Below, piece by piece: positions 61,118 to 64,000 of a stretch of DNA of 64,000 nt (position 1 is its first letter; the number at the start of each line of letters is the position of its first letter). The stretch covers positions 81,513-145,512 of the forward strand of contig JACPUX010000003.1 in NCBI GenBank assembly GCA_016192065.1. The letters are read 5' to 3'. The DNA comes from Betaproteobacteria bacterium. Lineage in GTDB: Bacteria > Pseudomonadota > Gammaproteobacteria > Burkholderiales > Casimicrobiaceae. The notes under the pieces were generated by a model. It was not told the origin of the DNA. It was given only the letters and a program-made list of their open reading frames with translations, and ran no database searches. The translations under genes and the position numbers were made by a program.

Positions 61118-62169
61118 GCCGCGTCGCGGCTCCCGAGGGCATCGACCAGGCGCGCCAACGTGCTCGCCGCGTTCGGCGTTTGCTCGGGCCAGAAGCGCCG
61201 CCATCCCCGCTTGGGCCGAAACTCGAAGTCGCGCATTTGGTCGCGGGAAAACGCCAGCAACCTAAGCGCCGAGATCTCGCCTGCCTGCGCCCGCTCAGTC
61301 AAGGGTGCGAACCAGTTCCTTTCCAAGGTCAACAGTGCGGTCTGCCAGGCCTCGATGTCGCGGGTGGCGTGCGTCGTGTCGAGGGCATCGAGCCAGACCA
61401 CGGTGTCTTGGTCCCCGATCGCCAGATCGTGCGCCAAGGCGGGCAGGGCCAGCCGTTCAAATCCGCAGGTCTTGGCCAGCGCCTCGCCCAGAGCATCGCC
61501 GCCCACCAGACGAAAACGCTCGCCGGGCGCAATCTTTGGGAACGCGCCGCCGCCCCAGAACCAGAGGCTGTTGAGCGGCGCCTCGCCGCGCTCCTCGCGC
61601 GCCCGGTTGACCGGGTGTTCGAACAGCAGCATCTGGAGTTCCGTCAGCGCGCGCGACCAACGCCGGGCATCCCGCCCCTGCGGTAAATGGCAACGTACCG
61701 GACGACGCAAGGCTTGCCGTGGCGCAGTGGTGCACAGCGCGGGAGCCTCCGACAGGGACAGATACCAGCGTCCGCTCGCGCCGCACCAGAAGCGCCAGCC
61801 ATCCTGCGCGAAATGGCCATTCAGAACCGCCAACAAAGCCTGCGCTTCCATTTGTGGCAACGGCCCCAGACGGCGCTGAAAAATCACGTCATCATGGCCG
61901 ATCTGGAAGTGCACCGCTTCCGCCAACAACCAATAGCCCTCGTGCGCCGGGAGATCGTCGGCCAGCGCGAGCACGGCGGCGAAGGGGTAATCGTTGTCGC
62001 GCACCAAGCCGCAGCGCTCGGCCAGCCAGTCTTCGGGGCTCAGGGAAGATCTGGGCCTCGCGATCGCATCAGCCAGCAAGCGACACAAGCCGGGCGCCGC
62101 CAAGGTGCGTTCGTCAGCGCCGAGGGCCTGGCGCCACAGCAGGGACGGCACTACGAGCGAGAGTCTCAT
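61114..62169 (-). CDS. Phosphoglycerate mutase-like (alkaline phosphatase superfamily) protein
   Basis: A 351-residue protein beginning MRLSLVVPSLLWRQAL. It resembles the betaproteobacterial proteins annotated as cofactor-independent phosphoglycerate mutase-like that lie just upstream of recJ; LNSLWFWGGGAFP and VVWLDALDTTHATRD are its most distinctive segments. The metal-binding Asp/His sets of true iPGMs are not evident, so enzymatic activity is doubtful. Translation is coupled to recJ (4-base overlap). The role is unknown; the constant link to recJ suggests co-regulation only. Confidence 0.7.
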   Translation of the reverse strand: MRLSLVVPSLLWRQALGADERTLAAPGLCRLLADAIARPRSSLSPEDWLAERCGLVRDNDYPFAAVLALADDLPAHEGYWLLAEAVHFQIGHDDVIFQRRLGPLPQMEAQALLAVLNGHFAQDGWRFWCGASGRWYLSLSEAPALCTTAPRQALRRPVRCHLPQGRDARRWSRALTELQMLLFEHPVNRAREERGEAPLNSLWFWGGGAFPKIAPGERFRLVGGDALGEALAKTCGFERLALPALAHDLAIGDQDTVVWLDALDTTHATRDIEAWQTALLTLERNWFAPLTERAQAGEISALRLLAFSRDQMRDFEFRPKRGWRRFWPEQTPNAASTLARLVDALGSRDAA

Positions 62170-62344
62170 GGAGTAAGCGAGTTTAGCATGGTGAAATTCG
62201 GCCACTGCCTAGGAGATCCTGTCGAGAACAATACTGACTCCTATCGGCAGTATTCAATATCCTTACAGGGGGTAACCTTCAACGCCTTTCAGGAACCACT
62301 CCTTAGATTTTTGCGAAGTCAACATGCCAGCGAGGTTGTTCATC

Positions 62345-62533
62345 ATGCAGGGCGAGACTCTCCGCAGGGCTTTCGGGGCACGCCTGAAGGCTTTGCGCAA
62401 GCAGAAGAATTGGGCGCAGACGGAGCTGGGTCGGGCAGACCAGGGCAAGCTGCTGGCGGCATCAGCCGACCGGCCTGGCCAGCGCCCAGGCGCGCATCAT
62501 GTCGGCGCGGAAAGCGGCGCGCCGCGAACGTGA
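62345..62533 (+). pseudogene. Degenerate XRE-type HTH regulator fragment
   Basis: MQGETLRRAFGARLKALRKQ followed by KNWAQTELG is the start of a helix-turn-helix regulator of the XRE family (first helix and beginning of the second). After that the frame reads ADQGKLLAASADRPGQRPG with no recognition helix, so the gene is broken by an indel or deletion. It sits in a decayed stretch between the recJ operon and the RHS locus. Confidence 0.45.
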
Positions 62534-62566
62534 GCAGTACGAGAACGAACCTCGATGGGTGAGATC

Positions 62567-62872
62567 ATGAGCCAAACCCCATACGACGACGATAGGCCAG
62601 TCGAAATTGATTTCTCAAGGGGAACGCGCGGCACGTTCTCCCACAGCGGCGCCAAGCTGAATCTGCCCCTGTATCTCGATGAGCCGGTTCAAGGCATCGC
62701 CGAAAGCGCTGGAGCGGGTGGCGGTAATTCGACTCCCGACCCCGTTTGCCGCCGTTTGCGACCGCCCGTTTGCGACCCCGTTTGCGCGCTTTGTCCCGCA
62801 ATACACCCCCCCGGTTGCACTCCGAGCGAATTCAAAACAAACTCGGCCTCTGGCTCGGCCAGCTTCGAATAG
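62567..62872 (+). pseudogene. Truncated antitoxin-like gene
   Basis: Beginning MSQTPYDDDRPVEIDFSRG, the first 45 residues up to LNLPLYLDEPVQ resemble small antitoxin-like proteins with an IDFS...RG...LNLPVYLDE pattern. The remaining frame becomes Pro/Cys/Arg-rich over a CCGTTTGC-type repeat (62739-62795) and overlaps the real minus-strand gene, so the 3' part is lost. Confidence 0.4.
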
Positions 62873-63291
62873 TGGTTCACCTGAACGGCTTGACCTCCCT
62901 CGGCCTTCGAGGGAGTTTGAGGGCTACGAGAATACGCTACTATGATGATCAAGCCTCCCTCGTTCCGCCAGACTTCGATGAAGTTCGAGACAGCCCGCTC
63001 GCCCCCATCTGGCGTGAGCTCGCGATAGTGCAGCCACGGCTCTGTCCTTAGCTCGCACCGGTACCAAGCTTGGTTCTTAAGCAGTGAGAATGCAACCTGC
63101 GCTATTGCGACCTCGGGAGGGGCTGTAGGGCTTCGGTAGGTCAGCCGATGGACTCTACCGTCCTCGGATTGGACCAACTTCACCTCAGTCGCTCTTGTCG
63201 GCACAAACTGCTTCAAGTCGATCGATACCCCGGCAGCGAAGGCGGGTGACAAAGATACTGAAAGAAGACCGACCAGATGTCGTAGGCTCAT
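62689..63291 (-). CDS. Secreted hypothetical protein following the RHS gene
   Basis: A 200-residue protein with a probable signal peptide (MSLRHLVGLLSVSLSPAFAAG) and an unrecognised mature domain (AFSLLKNQAWYRCELRTEPW, NFIEVWRNEGGLIIIVAYSR). The last 35 residues are low-complexity (QSAQTGSQTGGRKRRQTGSG) and coincide with the CCGTTTGC repeats, so the original C-terminus may be altered. It starts 3 bases after the RHS stop on the same strand. That position is where an immunity gene would lie, but a secreted protein is unusual in that role. Confidence 0.6.
   Translation of the reverse strand: MSLRHLVGLLSVSLSPAFAAGVSIDLKQFVPTRATEVKLVQSEDGRVHRLTYRSPTAPPEVAIAQVAFSLLKNQAWYRCELRTEPWLHYRELTPDGGERAVSNFIEVWRNEGGLIIIVAYSRSPQTPSKAEGGQAVQVNHYSKLAEPEAEFVLNSLGVQPGGCIAGQSAQTGSQTGGRKRRQTGSGVELPPPAPALSAMP
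62739..62795. repeat. Short imperfect CCGTTTGC repeats
   Basis: Four or five copies of CCGTTTGC spaced 9-16 bases apart (CCGTTTGCCG, CCGTTTGCGACC, CCCGTTTGCGACC, CCCGTTTGCGCG). They cover the 3' end of the secreted hypothetical gene on the minus strand and the broken end of the antitoxin-like frame. Confidence 0.6.
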
Positions 63292-63294
63292 GGT

Positions 63295-64000
63295 TCAATC
63301 ATAGAATCCGGGCGGCGCCTTGCATTCGCATCCAGTTTGCGGCCCGGGTTTGGTGATGCAGCTGCATGTGTCGCCAAAGTCCCCACGAGGTCCACCTGGT
63401 TGTCCCGGTTTGCCAGGCCTATCCGGTTTATCTGGGCTGCGCCTCGGTGATTCGACTGTCCCGCCACCAGTGTAGGTGACTATCCCTCGCGTCCGGGGCA
63501 GGTCGCGGAAGTTCCGGCTCCATATTGATGGTGCGAAGCAGTCCATGCAGAGCCAATAGCACCAGCAGAACGGAGCAATAGGATTGGTCAACGCCGCATA
63601 GGTACCGACCTGCCGATCAGTGCCGGCCAGTATCCATTCCCCTTTGCATGCAATCAATCCGGAAGGATCAACATGTGTCAGCGGTCGTGACCCCACATAG
63701 GCATATTGATTTGGCCCGCCCCCCTCCAACCCAATCGGATCACTTTGCAAATACCTCCCGATCCCCGGCTCATAATCCCTAAAGTAGTTGTAATGCCCCC
63801 CCGTCTCCCCATCAAAATACTGCCCCGGAAACCGCAGCCCGTAGGCAAACGCCCCCAGCCCCGAGGGATTCTCATCCACAACGTTATTGCCAAACGGATC
63901 GACGTTTGGCCAGGCCCACACCTTCTGATTGTCGGCGGGCCGTGTGATCACGCGCGGGGTACCCAGGTGATCGGCATGCACGTAGAAGAGATCCACCTCG
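63295..64000 (-). CDS. RHS-repeat protein, C-terminal part (5' end outside window)
   Basis: The frame is open to the end of the window, so only the C-terminal about 234 residues are seen. The RHS core motifs are clear: YVHADHLGTPRVIT, NPSGLGAFAYGLRFPGQYFD, HYNYFRDYEPGIGRYLQSD and DPIGLEGGGPNQYAYVG. After the DPSGL boundary comes a variable C-terminal tip of about 118 residues (from IACKGEW), rich in Cys, Pro and Gly (CWCYWLCMDC, then Pro/Gly repeats and SCITKPGPQTGCEC). RHS tips are commonly toxins released by self-cleavage. This one matches no toxin fold recognised by eye. A secreted protein gene follows. Confidence 0.9.
   Translation of the reverse strand, partial: EVDLFYVHADHLGTPRVITRPADNQKVWAWPNVDPFGNNVVDENPSGLGAFAYGLRFPGQYFDGETGGHYNYFRDYEPGIGRYLQSDPIGLEGGGPNQYAYVGSRPLTHVDPSGLIACKGEWILAGTDRQVGTYAALTNPIAPFCWCYWLCMDCFAPSIWSRNFRDLPRTRGIVTYTGGGTVESPRRSPDKPDRPGKPGQPGGPRGDFGDTCSCITKPGPQTGCECKAPPGFYD

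Noticed and set aside
62739..62795. CCGTTTGC repeats as a CRISPR-like array
   Set aside because: Units are 8-13 bases with irregular spacing and no spacers of constant length.

Overview
The window is GC-rich and densely coded, and reads as chromosome of a free-living proteobacterium. The betaproteobacteria are the best guess, from the fused indolepyruvate oxidoreductase, the recJ/phosphomutase-like pair, the DUF3617 and IPTL-CTERM proteins and the FtsX-type exporter operon. That is inference from family distribution. No rRNA, tRNA, CRISPR array or phage gene block was seen.

Layout. 1-12.4 kb: end of a chemoreceptor, a CopD-like membrane protein, ComEC, a fused indolepyruvate:ferredoxin oxidoreductase, convergent flavocytochrome c sulfide dehydrogenase genes (fccA, fccB), and queE-queD for 7-deazaguanine synthesis. 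12.7-19.5 kb: a PLP basic amino acid decarboxylase, a secreted caspase-like protein with a large C-terminal domain, DAHP synthase, and an isochorismatase-Nudix fusion. 19.7-22.7 kb: three tiny signal-peptide plus IPTL-CTERM-like proteins in tandem, followed by a Tat-targeted small subunit and a GMC dehydrogenase. 22.9-29 kb: a HELMH membrane protein, tadA, an L,D-transpeptidase-GNAT fusion, an uncharacterised Cys-containing protein, and a three-subunit opine-oxidase/HcnABC-like flavoenzyme.

29.6-32.9 kb is the most unusual part. Two secreted DUF1566 proteins share a 135-bp segment whose differences fall almost only at first and second positions of codons ending in C or T. This is the signature expected of diversity-generating retroelement (DGR) variable regions. 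Between them sit a possible avd fragment and a REP-associated tyrosine transposase (RAYT) with its palindromes. No reverse transcriptase or template repeat is visible in the window.

33-46.1 kb: a MacA/ATPase/two-permease exporter operon, small hypothetical and DUF3617 proteins, a frameshifted CitE/HpcH-type lyase, and a 1970-residue surface protein with PKD, Ig-like, FG-GAP and PASTA repeats plus a small upstream partner. 46.2-58 kb: a divergent winged-helix/TPR protein, trkA with two tandem trkH genes, a MalT/SARP-like giant regulator, and a CSLREA beta-helix protein ending in an IPTL-CTERM signal. 58.2-64 kb: an SDR (fabG-like), recJ with a phosphomutase-like partner, decayed regulator/antitoxin fragments, a secreted hypothetical protein and the C-terminus of an RHS protein running off the window.

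Two themes recur: cell-surface proteins with exosortase-type C-terminal anchors (19.7-20.4 kb, 55.9-58 kb, and perhaps internally in the 39.8-45.7 kb gene), and fusion enzymes.
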